DNA of 27,275 bases. Origin: Spirogloea muscicola. Taxonomy: Eukaryota > Streptophyta > Zygnematophyceae > Spirogloeales > Spirogloeaceae. The translations under genes and the position numbers were made by a program. The stretch covers positions 3,875 to 31,149 of the forward strand of contig WELB01000281.1 of the NCBI GenBank assembly GCA_009602725.1, given 5' to 3'. The notes beneath the pieces are model-generated. The model made no database searches, had not been told where the DNA came from, and saw nothing but the letters and a program-made list of their open reading frames with translations. Below, piece by piece: positions 1 through 9,228 of this stretch (its first letter is position 1; each line of letters opens with the position of its first letter).

Positions 1-2
1 CC

Positions 3-377
3 TGTCATGAATCGCGCCCTAGCCCGAGCTCGAGCCGGCGCCCCGCGCCCTAAGCCTAAATCCAGCCTAGTCAGCCCTAACCCTAATCTGGGCTCCTCTA
101 GAGGGTTCCCGAGGGACCCCGGGCATGGGAACGTCCTCCTGCAACTTCTAGATCTTTACAGAGGCCCTAGTGAGGCTAGGCTATATAAGGAGGGGGGCCC
201 CTCTTGGGCCCCCATCTCCAGCAATCTGTATCCTGCCTGCTCACCTCTCGAGCACTCTGTACTCTTGCCCCTCCAGTAATCCAAGACGCCTTGTGCATCG
301 TGCTTCCAGTCTCTTGATCCTCGCTCGCAGTCCAGCTCCGCGTCATAAGGCCCCGGGCCTCCGCCCGCCGCCTTACA
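3..377 (+). mobile_element. Solo LTR, family A
   Basis: This 375-bp unit starts TGTCATGAATC and ends CCGCCTTACA, so it has the TG...CA ends and short inverted ends of an LTR. The same 375 bp occur inverted at 6414-6788 and, with a 50-bp duplication, at 7176-7600. A TATA box (CTATATAAGG, about 180-189) lies mid-unit and would drive transcription toward the 3' end. No internal region follows; family C sequence starts at once. The long open frames across it are carried by all copies and look like chance GC-rich frames. Confidence 0.85.
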
Positions 378-529
378 CCAGTATACTTACATGATCATAT
401 CGTATCTACCGTCCGAAATCGCAAACGGTACCGGTAGATTTTCTCCACTGTATACAGCTAAGTACGCTTCGAGGTCCCGGGCTCCATACGACAAGCGCAC
501 GCCTGGGCGCACGCCCATTGGGCTGGCTG
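378..529 (+). mobile_element. LTR fragment, family C (5' part only)
   Basis: The sequence from about 387 (TTACATGATC, then a TATCGTATCTACCG-like stretch, then AGCTAAGTACG and GGTCCCGGGCTC) matches the first ~130 bp of the family C LTRs at 1849 and 2757. It is cut at 530 by an LTR of family B in the opposite orientation. The left edge abuts LTR A. Confidence 0.65.
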
Positions 530-1412
530 TGTGATGACCCTGACCCTGAAGAGTACAGTCAGGGGTCAGTATGTCCTTGTTAATCTCGGTCGGTGGGGTT
601 TCGAATCAAGCCCCCAGCACAGCCAGACAACACCTGTTCTACACAGCGGAAGTCTTGCCCCGAGGCGCTGCCAACAGGCAGCAGCTCACCTCTCAGGTAA
701 GGGCCAGCGACTGTCCTCAAAGGAGAAGTCAAAGTCTTACTAACAGAAAGCCGATGAAGATGCGCGACGCTGGGATGCGGCGACGGGCTGCAGCAGCAGG
801 CAGCAGCAGGGCTGCATCGGCGGGCTGCGGCAGCAGGCGGCAGCAGGGCTGCGCCTCTCTCTCGCAGGCTTCGCTGATGTTGAACGGGTGACCCGAGTCT
901 GCTCTCAGCCCTACTTGTAGTGCTTCATGTGCCACTCTCCCCAAGGGTCTCTGGGAGGCTCGGCTCAGGGCCCACGTTCAGGAAGGCGGGCCCGATAAGG
1001 GGCATCTAGTGCGAGGGCAGGCCACGGAACTCCCTTCCGGAAGCGGCGGCCGTCCTGCGGCGCCGCTCGGGGGCGCCCTGCGGCGCCGGCTTGCAGGGGC
1101 GGCAGTGGGTCACGGTCGTAGCGCGGCATCACGGGCGCGCCACACGTGTCCCATACACGTCATTGCGAGCACGGCGGCAGATTCAGGAGTATGCCGAGGA
1201 GCTCTGTTCTGAAAGTCCAGGATTCACCGCCTCTGCTGGAGGCGGCGCGCCTGCAAGTCATACCGTCAGCAGGCGCGTCACATCGCGCGTCACCTTGCGC
1301 GGTTCTTTCGCGCGTCAAACGCGCGTCGCACGCGTCAGTCACGTGCGCGTCAGTGGTTACAGGGTAGCGCTTAACTCGGAGTAGGGCGTCCCCTGATGGC
1401 GGGGACGTTATA
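530..1412 (-). mobile_element. LTR, family B (3' LTR of a minus-strand Ty3/gypsy element)
   Basis: The reverse complement of this 883-bp unit aligns along its length with 7768-8638. On the minus strand it begins TATAACGTCCCCGCC and ends GGTCATCACA. Directly upstream on that strand is a purine tract (AAGTGGGGAGGAA, 1413-1425) like the polypurine tract that primes plus-strand synthesis, and upstream of that a gypsy chromodomain. This unit is therefore most simply the 3' LTR of that element. It carries CAG/CTG-rich repeats (about 785-850) and short GCGCGTCAC repeats (about 1275-1350). Confidence 0.75.
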
Positions 1413-1848
1413 TTCCTCCCCACTTGGATGTTCACGTCCTCGGGCACAAGGACATGGACACCACGAACACGAAGAGGTTAATTTCGACGGGGGCGTGTGG
1501 TACTACGACGCAAATGGGATTGCCTTTTGGCAAGATACTTACGGAGAACGGCGCGACAATGGGCAGATTGGCCGCCGATTCCCAGGTATCGTGCTCAGGT
1601 CCATAACCTAGCCACTTGACAAGGTTCTATCGGGACTTACGTCGCCCACGGAAATTGTTGCGTTGAGACAAGATCTCCTTCACCTCTGAAACTCTTCCTC
1701 GTTCGCAACGACGAGGGGAGGTGGGGGCGGATGGACACGACCATTCGAATGGAATGGTTCGAGCTAAGCCACGTCAAACACCTTGTGGATTTTCTAGTGT
1801 ACCGGTGTATTCAGCTCATCTGCGACTGAACCGATACGGCGCACTACT
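1413..1848 (-). pseudogene. Ty3/gypsy (chromovirus) pol end, chromodomain remnant
   Basis: On the minus strand, shifting frames give motifs typical of the integrase tail and chromodomain of Ty3/gypsy elements: VVRRIGSVADEL, then KIHKVFDVA (normally KIHPVFHVS), HSNGRVHPPPPPLVVANEEE, a NNFRGRRKSR stretch, LVKWLGYGPEHDTWE and SAANLP. There are in-frame stops between blocks, so it is not functional. In living elements the chromodomain directs integration toward marked chromatin. It ends at the purine tract before the family B LTR and is cut at about 1849 by a family C LTR. Confidence 0.75.
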
Positions 1849-2641
1849 TGAGAGTGCTAACGGTGCTGGTAATCTTACATGATCGTATCGTATCTACCGT
1901 TCGGAAGTCCCAAACGGTACGAGTAGCTTTGCTCCGCTGTATGAGTAGCTAAACATGGTCCGAGGCCCCCGGCTTCGTACCGCACGTGCACCCTCGTGCA
2001 CCGCCAGGACGCGTCGCTTCGCGTCCCCTTTTGTGCGGCGCTTCGCGTCCCCTTCTGTGCGACGCTTCGCGTCCACGCTCCGCGTCCTATTTTGTGCGAC
2101 GCTCCGCGTCCCCTGTGTGCGACGCTTCGCGTCCCCTTTTGTACGACGTTTCGCGTCGCCCTTGTGCCGCCCCATGGGCGTCGCTTCGTGTCCCCCCTTT
2201 TCCGGCCCGCCCCTCCTGGGGAGGGCCCTGGGGACAATCCTCGTCACACCCTCAGTGGAGGGGTGGCAGGAGAAACGCCATAAGTAGCGGGCCTCGGCTG
2301 GACCCCGGAGTCCAACCAACGCCCGAGAGAGACACAGCCCTGCTACTGCCTAGCCAGCCCCGCTGCTGCCTGCTGCTGCCGCCGCCGCCACAGCTCTGCT
2401 GCTGCCGCCTGCTGCCAGCTCGTCGCCGCAGCTCATCGCTGGGCCCTGCCGGCTCTCCGTAAATCTATTGGTAGAGTCACCGCCCTAGGGCGGTGCCTCA
2501 GGGTAAGACTTCCGCTGCGCTCTGTGCGCGTATGTGCGTTGGCGTTCTCCTGTGTGAGGGTTGTCTCCAAAACACCCTATGCTCGATTCCAAACCAGGAC
2601 ACCCTGACTCTAACTGTGTGATTAGATGCAGAGATGTCACA
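1849..2641 (+). mobile_element. LTR, family C copy 1
   Basis: It shares its start (TGAGAGTGC, then AACGGTGCTGGTAA), the AAACGGTAC / AGCTTTGCTCC block and its end (CTAACTGTGTGATTAG then GATGTCACA) with 2757-3412. Its 3' half also resembles family B: CCCGCC...GGGGAGGG, GAGAGAGGC-like, CTGCTGCTGCC runs, and a GGTTGTCTCCAAAACACCC block. B and C are therefore probably subfamilies of one lineage. The middle holds a 25-bp minisatellite not found in copy 2. The exact left boundary is uncertain by about 10 bp. Confidence 0.65.
2008..2171 (+). repeat. Minisatellite, ~25-bp unit inside LTR C1
   Basis: About seven imperfect copies of a unit like GCGACGCTTCGCGTCCCCTT followed by TTGT occur in tandem. They create long repetitive open frames on both strands (for example repeated GTRSVAQK on the minus strand) that should not be read as genes. 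The other C copy carries a different repeat (GGGTGGGCCAGCTC, about 2925-2995) at the same place. Confidence 0.8.
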
Positions 2642-2756
2642 CATACAGCTCAGAGAGGTTGGCGGTGGACTGCCGCGCAGCTCCACAAGTAGGCCGCACG
2701 TCTGCGGTCTGAACCCCTGAAGCGTGCAAGACAGTCCCTGTAAAGTTCTCTCCGAT

Positions 2757-3412
2757 TGAGAGTGCCAACGGTGCTGGTAACCTTCAATATAACGTATCGA
2801 ATTTACTTCGGAAGTCCCAAAACGGTACTGTTAGCTTTGCTCCACTGTATGTAGCTAAGTACGGTTCGAGGTCCCGGGCTCTGTACCACGTGCGCACAAC
2901 CCGGGCCGGCCCACGCCCTGTGGGCTGGCCGGGTGGGCCAGCTCTCTCTCGGGCCCAGGCCCTGCGGACCGGCCGGGTGGGCCAGCTCACCTGGCCTCAT
3001 GGCCTCGTGGCCTCCGTCCCTTGGCCCCGTGAGCCAGGCTCTTGGTCTGGTGCGCCACTCTCTTGCCGCCAGTCCCTTGGCGCTGTGCGCCAGTGTCTCT
3101 TGGATTCGTCGTATCCCCTTGTCAGGCCCGCCCCTCTGAAGAAGGACCTTGGGGCAACCCGAGTCACACCCTCGGGGGAGGGGTGGCAGATGCACGCTTA
3201 TCAGTAGTAAGCAGAGGCCAGAGTCTCAGTCGGACCCGTGACGCCGAGAGAGGCGCAGCCCTGCTGCTGCCTGCTGCCACAACCGCCGCCGCCGTACGTG
3301 TGCGCTGTGTGCGTTCCACTCTGTAAGGGGGTTGTCTCCAAAACACCCTATGTCCGAATCCCAAACAGGACGTTCTGACCCTAACTGTGTGATTAGGGAC
3401 AGGGACATTACA
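2757..3412 (+). mobile_element. LTR, family C copy 2
   Basis: It is a direct-orientation partner of 1849-2641, starting TGAGAGTGCC and ending GGGACATTACA. Only ~115 bp (2642-2756), in which I recognise nothing, separate the two LTRs. This is either a nearly empty element or two solo LTRs side by side. It is followed by plus-strand Ty3/gypsy sequence and could be the 5' LTR of that element, but no matching 3' LTR of family C was found downstream. Confidence 0.65.
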
Positions 3413-4560
3413 TTGGGAGTAGAGGAGTTCTTGCATCTAGTCAGTCACGTAAAGGTTGTGTTTTACTGCTGACAGTGCAAGGATCCTTTTGAATGCTGGA
3501 CTGATTTCATCTGTAAGCGTAGAAATTTTCCAGTCTGTACGTGGAGCTCATCAGCGGCAAGTGTGCCACCCTCTCGCCTTCGACATCCATGCACCGGGTC
3601 TTCAAGATGCTGAGTGGCTCTTCTTAACGGCGGCAATCTCCATTGCCTGGTCAGTGATTTGCCTGCGTCACCACCTGTGCCGGGTGTGTAGCTGGCCTAA
3701 GAAGTACGGCATAGCACCCGGTGCTGCAAGTGGGCGGCAATCTGACTGTCGGCCAGGCGCTGGTCTGTACTCTCGCCTGGTGTCCTCCCTCAGTCTGCTT
3801 TTACGGCTTTGCTGTTTGGGGGTATGATCTGGCAGGCTACAATGTTTTGCTATGCTTGCCTGCTGCACCGGCCATGCTCAGCAACACTATGGTAGTATTG
3901 TCACAGCAGATTTGTCTTTACTCGCCACTGACTTGATCCCTCAGTGTGTTGGTGTAAAGGCATGGAGTCCGCTGACTCATAAGCGCCACCTAGTCCCCCT
4001 CTGCCGGCTCTTCAACCTGCTAAGGTCGAGTCAGTGGTTTGATGAGCTTTCGGGACTGCAACCGCCATCCCTAGATGTCCGACTCCGAGGAGGCTCAGCG
4101 CGTTGTGCGCTTGATGGAGCAGTATGAGGCTGCTGGTCCAAGGGGACCTACTCGCAACCCCTGTGTGTGGGGGGTGCTACGAGATGTGCAAACTTCTCGC
4201 CATGTTGTGGGGCGAGCAATCCCTGCATCTCCTGTAGGCTAAGAGCCTGTTGCTGCCGGAGCTCTGGTTGAATGTGCCCAACTATCTCCACCTGCTTCCC
4301 CCGATAGTAAAGACTGTGTATCCAGCCGTCTCTACCAGCCATGTCTACCTGTACTGTTGCTGCCTGATTCAACTGAATGTGCCTAGTCGTCTTCACCTGC
4401 CGTGTTGGCTAGGAAAGCAAACGGGAGTACCCTCAACACCTGGTATGAGATAGTGGTATGGCTTGCTTGTACGGCAAACCCTCTACATCCCGCGTGGGGA
4501 AGGTGACCACCTCTCTGTGTGGGTATCTGCCTAGTGGCAGGCTCTGGTGAAGAAGTCCAC
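3413..4560 (+). other. Decayed internal region of a retroelement, no gene recognised
   Basis: This stretch lies between LTR C2 and recognisable gypsy RNase H. By position it should hold gag, protease and reverse transcriptase, but I can see no YxDD reverse transcriptase box and no CCHC knuckle. One small frame at 4075-4242 (MSDSEEAQRVVRLMEQYEAA, continuing to 55 residues) has an acidic, helical start such as some gag proteins show; this is only a guess. Since ~1.2 kb is too short for gag-PR-RT, large deletions are likely. Confidence 0.35.
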
Positions 4561-4569
4561 CGCGTGGGA

Positions 4570-5960
4570 TCTCATGGTATTGGAAACTTCTTCCAAGCTC
4601 ACTGACCATTGTTGCCCAGATACTTGCTAAGTCAATGGCATTCGTTACATATGGCATCATTCCGTTTCCAGAGGTTGTACCGCCCTGGAAAAAATGATGT
4701 CGCGGATCCGGTGCACCGCCACGTTGCAGGGCTGCTCAGGTGAATGCCTTGTGTAGTTTATAAGTTCACGCAGACGTGTGTCCTACTTGTGGCGTCCATC
4801 GGCAACCCATCTCCAACCTCTCTGAGCTCCAGCTCCCTAAGTTAGCTTGTCGTGATGCGTTTGTGCTCACCCGTGGGTACTGATGTCACCTTAGCCACCT
4901 TAGTCTAGGTCTCCGTATTATGTAGCCCTGTTTAATTTGCCCTGGACTGCCTATACAATGTATCGGCTTGAATTGGCCTCCATTCCATTTCATGCGCCCC
5001 GCGCGCTCCCCCCCCCCCCCACCCCCCCCCCCCNACCCCTCTCTGAGCTCTACGTGCGTACACGCGACGGGTATGGCACGAACCCTGATGTGCTGATGTA
5101 TCCCATGTACGCATGGTCAAAGATGACCCGCTTTACGGGACACTTCTGGAAAGAAGCATGCAGGTTTGGGGGCACCAAGCAGTCTCTGTCCACTGCTTAC
5201 CCGCAGAGTGACGGTTAAAATGAGAGGATTAAGCGGGTCTCGAAGGAAATGCTCCACTATTTTGAACCATAGTCAAAGTGACTTGGATGAGTACCTTGCT
5301 CCGGCAGAGTAGGCTGTGAACAATGCCTGGCATGAGTCCACCAAGAATACCCTTTCTTCCTCAATGAAGGTCAGCATCCTCGAGCACCCTTACAAGTGGG
5401 GAGGCCGGAGCACGTTCCGGCCGCCAACTCCTTTACTGGGAGCCTCCTGGAAGGTCAATGGAGGGCTCGGCATTTCCTGGCCATTGCCCAGCAGCGGCAA
5501 AAGGCGTATGCTAACCAACGTCGAGGTGATGTGTCTTTCGACATGGTGGCTCGAGTGCTACTGAGCACAAAGCACCTTCCCTTGCGGGCAGTGGGTACAC
5601 GCAAGCTATAACCCAAATGCATTGGACCATTCCCTGTGTTGCGCCTTGTTGGTAAGGTGGCATTCAAGCTAGGTACACCGGTACAGTGGAAGACCCATCC
5701 TGTCTTCCACGTGTCCCAGTTTCGGCCCTTATGTTCGGATAGCCGTGTCCACTGGGCCCCACATCCCCTCTCGATCGAGGATCAGTTGGAGTACGAGGTG
5801 GAGAAATCTCGTCACACCGGGACAGACTCCGTGGGCGTAAGTCCCTTGAATATCTCGTCAAGGCTCGGCTATGGGCCTGAGCAAAATACGTGGGAGCTTG
5901 CGGCCCATCTAAGTGTCCGTCCGCTCTCCACCCGTACCTCGCTAAGGGGTCTTTTCCCAT
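4570..5960 (+). pseudogene. Ty3/gypsy pol remnant: RNase H end, integrase, chromodomain
   Basis: Reading across frames on the plus strand gives, in order: the end of RNase H (FRFQRLYRPGKNDVADP, about 4650-4705); the integrase zinc finger half (DVCPTCGVHRQP, about 4770-4810); the integrase core end (MTRFTGHFWKEACRF then KQSLSTAYPQSDG, 5121-5216); a degenerate segment with WHESTKNT and FFLNEGQHPRAPL; AIAQQRQKAYANQRR (about 5480-5525); VGKVAFKLGTPVQWKTHPVF then HVSQFRPL (5645-5730); and a chromodomain (LEYEVEKS, LGYGPEQNTWELAAHLS, about 5785-5910). Stops such as those after QSDG, and frame changes, make it dead. A purine tract (GTGGGGGAGGT, about 6019-6029) follows. Confidence 0.8.
5010..5034. 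other. Poly-C run with an undetermined base
   Basis: A run of C with a single A ends in N at 5034. It interrupts the integrase core of the gypsy remnant. Sequence length here is unreliable, so a frame change at this place may be an assembly effect. Confidence 0.8.
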
Positions 5961-6029
5961 TTAGCTTGGTTCATAGCACCACTCTTTGTTGTCCTTGTTC
6001 CGAGAACGTGAACACCTACGTGGGGGAGG

Positions 6030-6413
6030 TACGTGGCTCCCCCGGATTGTGAGCGCCAAAAAGTGTTGCTAAAGCTTGAATGGTTTTTTTCAGGCCGCTT
6101 GTGCCGGATGAACCGCCCTGGCACTCGTGCTGTAGTCGTTGCGTCCAGGCTTGACCCGGTGGCCACGCATGCTCCTGTCATGCTCGGCCTAGACATGCTC
6201 GGCGACATGCGTGGGCCCGCACGGCCTGGCGGCATGTTCGGCTGCGGCCATGCTCTGCCATGCCCGGCCTCGGCCATGCCTGGCAGCATGCTCTCCCGCG
6301 GCCATGCTCGGCGACATGGCGCCTGCTAGAGACAGCTCATGGTTCCCTCGTCAGTCACGCTCCTCGTGGGCAATCCCTTGGGGCGACGCCCATGCACCCT
6401 GGAGGGAGGGTGG
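6030..6413 (+). repeat. Probable 3' LTR start and a degenerate CATGCTCGGC tandem array
   Basis: After the gypsy purine tract the sequence turns non-coding; a TG-starting LTR could begin at about 6046 (TGTGAGCGCC), but no second copy is present to prove it. Between about 6167 and 6325 some eleven imperfect repeats of a CATGCTCGGC core occur, spaced 10-18 bp, many followed by CTGCGGC or GACATG. The array ends before LTR A at 6414. No protein is recognised. Confidence 0.5.
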
Positions 6414-7600
6414 TGTAAGGCGGCGGGCGGAGGCCCGGGGCCTTAGGACGCGGAGCTGGACTGCGAGCAAGGATCAAGAGACTGGAAGCACGATGCACAA
6501 GGCGTCTTGGATTACTGGAGGGGCACGAGTACAGAGTGCTCGAGAGGTGAGCAGGCAGGATACAGATTGCTGGAGATGGGGGCCCAAGAGGGGCCCCCCT
6601 CCTTATATAGCCTAGCCTCACTAGGGCCTCTGTAAAGATCTAGAAGTTGCAGGAGGACGTTCCCATGCCCGGGGTCCCTCGGGAACCCTCTAGAGGAGCC
6701 CAGATTAGGGTGAGGAATGACTAGGCTGGATTTAGGCTTAGGGCGCGGGGCGCCGGCTCGAGCTCGGGCTAGGGCGCGATTCATGACAGGACCCCCCCCC
6801 TTAGGATGGCCGCTCCGAGGCCGTCGGCTTGGGTTTGGTGGGGTGTGCTGCGTGGAACTCGCGAGCTGTCGCCGGGGCGTGCCCCAAGTGCGAAGCAGGC
6901 TCCCAGGTCGTTGATGCGCAGGTCTCGAGTGAGGAGAGGCGCCGCAGGCGGGACAGGTGGAGCGTCGGGGCTGGGTATTGCAGTGAGCCGCTCAAGCAGG
7001 TGCGTGATCGTTGCCAGCTTCGTGGTGGTCTCAGTGCGGAAGCCTTGTAGGTCCACCACGTTATCGGCAAGGACTTGCAGCTTGCTCAGGTCGTCAGTGG
7101 TCAAGGTGACCTCTCGCGGGGCTGCCATGACTTGCAAGGCACGGCGCTCGCTCGCAGGTTGCATCTCCAGCAATATGTAAGGCGGCGGGCGGAGGCCCGG
7201 GGCCTTAGGACGCGGAGCTGGACTGCGAGCGAGGATCAAGAGACTGGAAGCACGATGCACAAGGCGTCTTGGATTACTGGAGGGGCAAGAGTACAGAGTG
7301 CTCGAGAGGTGAGCAGGCAGGATACAGATTGCTGGAGATGGGGGCCCAAGAGGGGCCCCCCTCCTTATATAGTCTAGCCTCACTAGGGCCTCTGTAAAGA
7401 TCTAGAAGTTGCAGGAGGACGTTCCCATGCCCGGGGTCCCTCGGGAACCCTCTAGAAGTTGCAGGAGGACGTTCCCATGCCCGGGGTCCCTCGGGAACCC
7501 TCTAGAGGAGCCCAGATTAGGGTTAGGGCTGACTAGGCTGGATTTAGGCTTAGGGCGCGGGGCGCCGGCTCGAGCTCGGGCTAGGGCGCGATTCATGACA
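6414..7600 (-). mobile_element. TRIM-like miniature LTR retrotransposon, family A
   Basis: On the minus strand the order is: 5' LTR (7600-7176), short internal region (7175-6789), purine tract (AAGGGGGGGGGG, about 6791-6802) and 3' LTR (6788-6414). LTR ends are TGTCATG...CTTACA. The 3' LTR is 375 bp and the 5' LTR is 425 bp because 50 bp (TCTAGAAGTTGCAGGAGGAC and following) are duplicated in tandem at 7402-7501. The internal region is only 387 bp and has one short ORF, no reverse transcriptase and no integrase, so it must be moved by proteins from elsewhere. Flanks GGTGG and GTCAC do not match, so no target duplication is visible. Confidence 0.85.
6781..7164 (-). CDS. Short gag-like ORF of the family A miniature element (127 aa)
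   Basis: The ORF starts MQPASERRALQVMAAPREV and ends in TGA a few bases inside the 3' LTR. Residues about 20-60 (LSKLQVLADNVVDLQ, then TETTTKLATITHLLERL) form an amphipathic, leucine-spaced helix that could be a coiled coil, followed by a proline-rich stretch (PSPDAPPVPPAAP) and a basic/polar tail. This is the general layout of the N-terminus of some plant gag proteins, but there is no zinc knuckle and no sequence I can name. The frame also stays open upstream through the 5' LTR. It may be the remnant of a gag from the autonomous parent. Confidence 0.45.
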   Translation of the reverse strand: MQPASERRALQVMAAPREVTLTTDDLSKLQVLADNVVDLQGFRTETTTKLATITHLLERLTAIPSPDAPPVPPAAPLLTRDLRINDLGACFALGARPGDSSRVPRSTPHQTQADGLGAAILRGGVLS

Positions 7601-7767
7601 GTCACTTACTATCGACGGGCATTGGCGGGAGACCGTCGGTTGGTGGTGGTGGCCGATGAATGGGTAGATTGGCAGTGGTAGCCCGTTGTTAGCCATTGAC
7701 AGGTGGTGGGCGGGTCGTTTTACGAGAGACGATCCGCCAATTATCCCACCCGGGCCTGTATGGCCGG
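7601..7767 (+). mobile_element. LTR fragment, family D (middle part)
   Basis: From about 7606 it matches 11255-11430 of the family D LTR: the GTGGTGGCCGATG, GGTAGCCCGTTG, TAGCCAT and TATGGCCGG blocks. It is bounded on the left by the family A element and on the right by the start of a family B LTR. Confidence 0.7.
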
Positions 7768-8638
7768 TGTAATGTCGTCGCCGTTACGGGACGCTTAACT
7801 CCGAGTTAAGCGCTGACGTGTGACCACTGACGCGCACGTGCCTGACGCGTGCGACGCTCGTGCGATGCGCGAGCGACCTGCGCGAGGTGTCGCGCGGTGT
7901 GGCGCCTGCTGACGATGTGACGTCCAGGCGCGCCGCCTCCAGCAGAGGTGGCGAATCCTGGACTTCCAGAGCGAAGCTCCTCGGCATATTCCCGAATCTG
8001 CTGCCGTGCTCGCAATGACGTCTATGCGACACGTGTGGCGCGCCCGTGACGCTGCACCACACCCGTGACCCACTGGCGGGCCGTAAGGCGGCGCCACAGG
8101 GCGTCGCTCGGCGGCGCCGCAGGTCGGCCGCCGCTTCCAGAAGGAGTTGCGTGGCCTGCCCTCGTACTAGATTCCCCTTGTCGGGCCCGCCTTCTCGAAG
8201 GTGGGCCCTAAGACGAGCCTCCCAGAGACCCTTGGGGAGGGTGGCACATGAAGCACTACAAGTAGGGCTGAGAGCAGACTCGGGTCACCCGGTCAACATC
8301 AGTGAAGCCCGCGAGAGAGAGGCGCAGCTCTGCTGCCGCCTGCTGCCGCAGCCCGCCGAAGCAGCCCTGCTGCTGCCTGCTGCTGCAGCCTGTCGCCGCA
8401 TCCCGTCGTCGCGGATCTTCATCGGCTCTCTGTGCGTAAGACTGTGACTGCAGTCGCTGGCCCGTACCTGAGAGGTGAGCTCCTGCCTGTCGGCAGCGCC
8501 TCAGGGCAAGACTTCCGATGTGTGTAACACGTGGTGCTTCGCTGTGCTGGGGGTTTGTTTGTCTCTAAACCCCGGTGACCAAAAGCAGTAAGGACTTACT
8601 GACCCCGGACTGTGCTCCCAAGGGTCAGGGTCTTTACA
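7768..8638 (+). mobile_element. LTR, family B copy 2
   Basis: This 871-bp unit starts TGTAATGTCGTCGCC and ends GGGTCTTTACA. It is the inverted partner of 530-1412 (colinear blocks include GACGCGCACGTG, AGTGGGTCACGG-like, CTTGTCGGGCCCGCC, GAGAGAGGCGCAGC and GGTGAGCTCCTG). A near-perfect 9-bp palindrome lies at 7791-7811. CTG/CAG-rich repeats occupy about 8330-8410. Flanking bases GCCGG and CTATC do not match, so no target duplication is seen. The flanks are family D on both sides, though not as a continuous copy. Confidence 0.8.
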
Positions 8639-8706
8639 CTATCCGTGCCCGCTTTTCCTCGCTCCGCCGTCAGCCAGGGCTTGGCAATCCACAGCATTCG
8701 TTACAT
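8639..8706 (+). mobile_element. LTR fragment, family D (3' end)
   Basis: CGCTTTTCCTCGCTCCGCC, then GGGCTTGGCAATCCACAGCA and TTCGTTACA, match the last ~68 bp of the family D LTRs at 14674-14741 and, reversed, at 17580-17647. The adjacent sequence is an RLE retroelement fragment. Confidence 0.75.
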
Positions 8707-9228
8707 ATGGCGTGGCCTACTTGCAAGTGGACGGCAAATGCCAAGAAATTTCTCTGGAGATGGCAAGCCGCATTTTGTGAATCCGAGCAAGCGACCTGAC
8801 GCCATTGAAGCCGGCTGGCTCTGCTGCCCTTGGCGACTGGTCACAGCACTCCCTGCGAAACGTCGAAGTAGGTCGAGCCTGCAAGCCTTCACAAGGTCCG
8901 TGCACGTCGACTGGACAAGGTCCAAGGGCCATATGGCCAAAGGAGCCAAACCACACAGTTATGCAATTGGATTTATAGATGGAAGCGCAATAACCCCTGG
9001 TCAGCTGCCACAGATTGTGGCCCTTCTTAAGAGGGCGGAATCTGTGAGAGGCTGCCCAGATATTCCGGACAAAGTTCACAGGGCCGGAAAGCGCTAAAGC
9101 CACACAATTATGTAAGCTCTTCCTAGTTTTATGTCTGGGCTGCCTTCACGGGCCTCGCCTCCGTTGGAAGAGCCCTTTCCCTCTGCAAGAAGCTTCAGAA
9201 AATGGGCCCTTAGTGAGGCCTAATCAGC
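8707..9228 (-). pseudogene. Patchwork of RLE-element 3' fragments
   Basis: On the minus strand, 8717-8940 keeps VDVHGPCEGLQARP-like and GVRSLARIHKMRLAISREI, the counterpart of DVHGALG...AGSLAQVYRMRLSVSLQ in the better copies. At about 8990-9060 the tail NLWQLTRGY resembles the family's terminal LLTRGY. The AAGGTCCAAGGGCC-type and CCGGACAAAGTTCACAGGGCC-type blocks (about 8915-8950 and 9065-9090) are remains of the 3' untranslated region. At least two truncated copies are joined here; neither is functional. Confidence 0.55.

Noticed and set aside
81-94. CCCTAACCCTAA, telomere-like
   Set aside because: Only two units, and part of the family A LTR; one LTR copy (6710-6722) has lost it by point changes, so it is not a telomere.
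780-860. CAG/CTG-rich stretch as a coding polyglutamine or polyalanine tract
   Set aside because: The same stretch occurs in all B and C LTRs at the same place; it is part of the LTR.
1955-2319. Repetitive open frames on both strands
   Set aside because: They arise from the 25-bp minisatellite, whose repeats keep frames open; no protein features.
7768-8638. LTR B as a clean insertion into LTR D
   Set aside because: Family D sequence lies on both sides, but ~160 bp or more of D is missing between them and the 5-bp flanks GCCGG and CTATC do not match, so a simple insertion is not supported.
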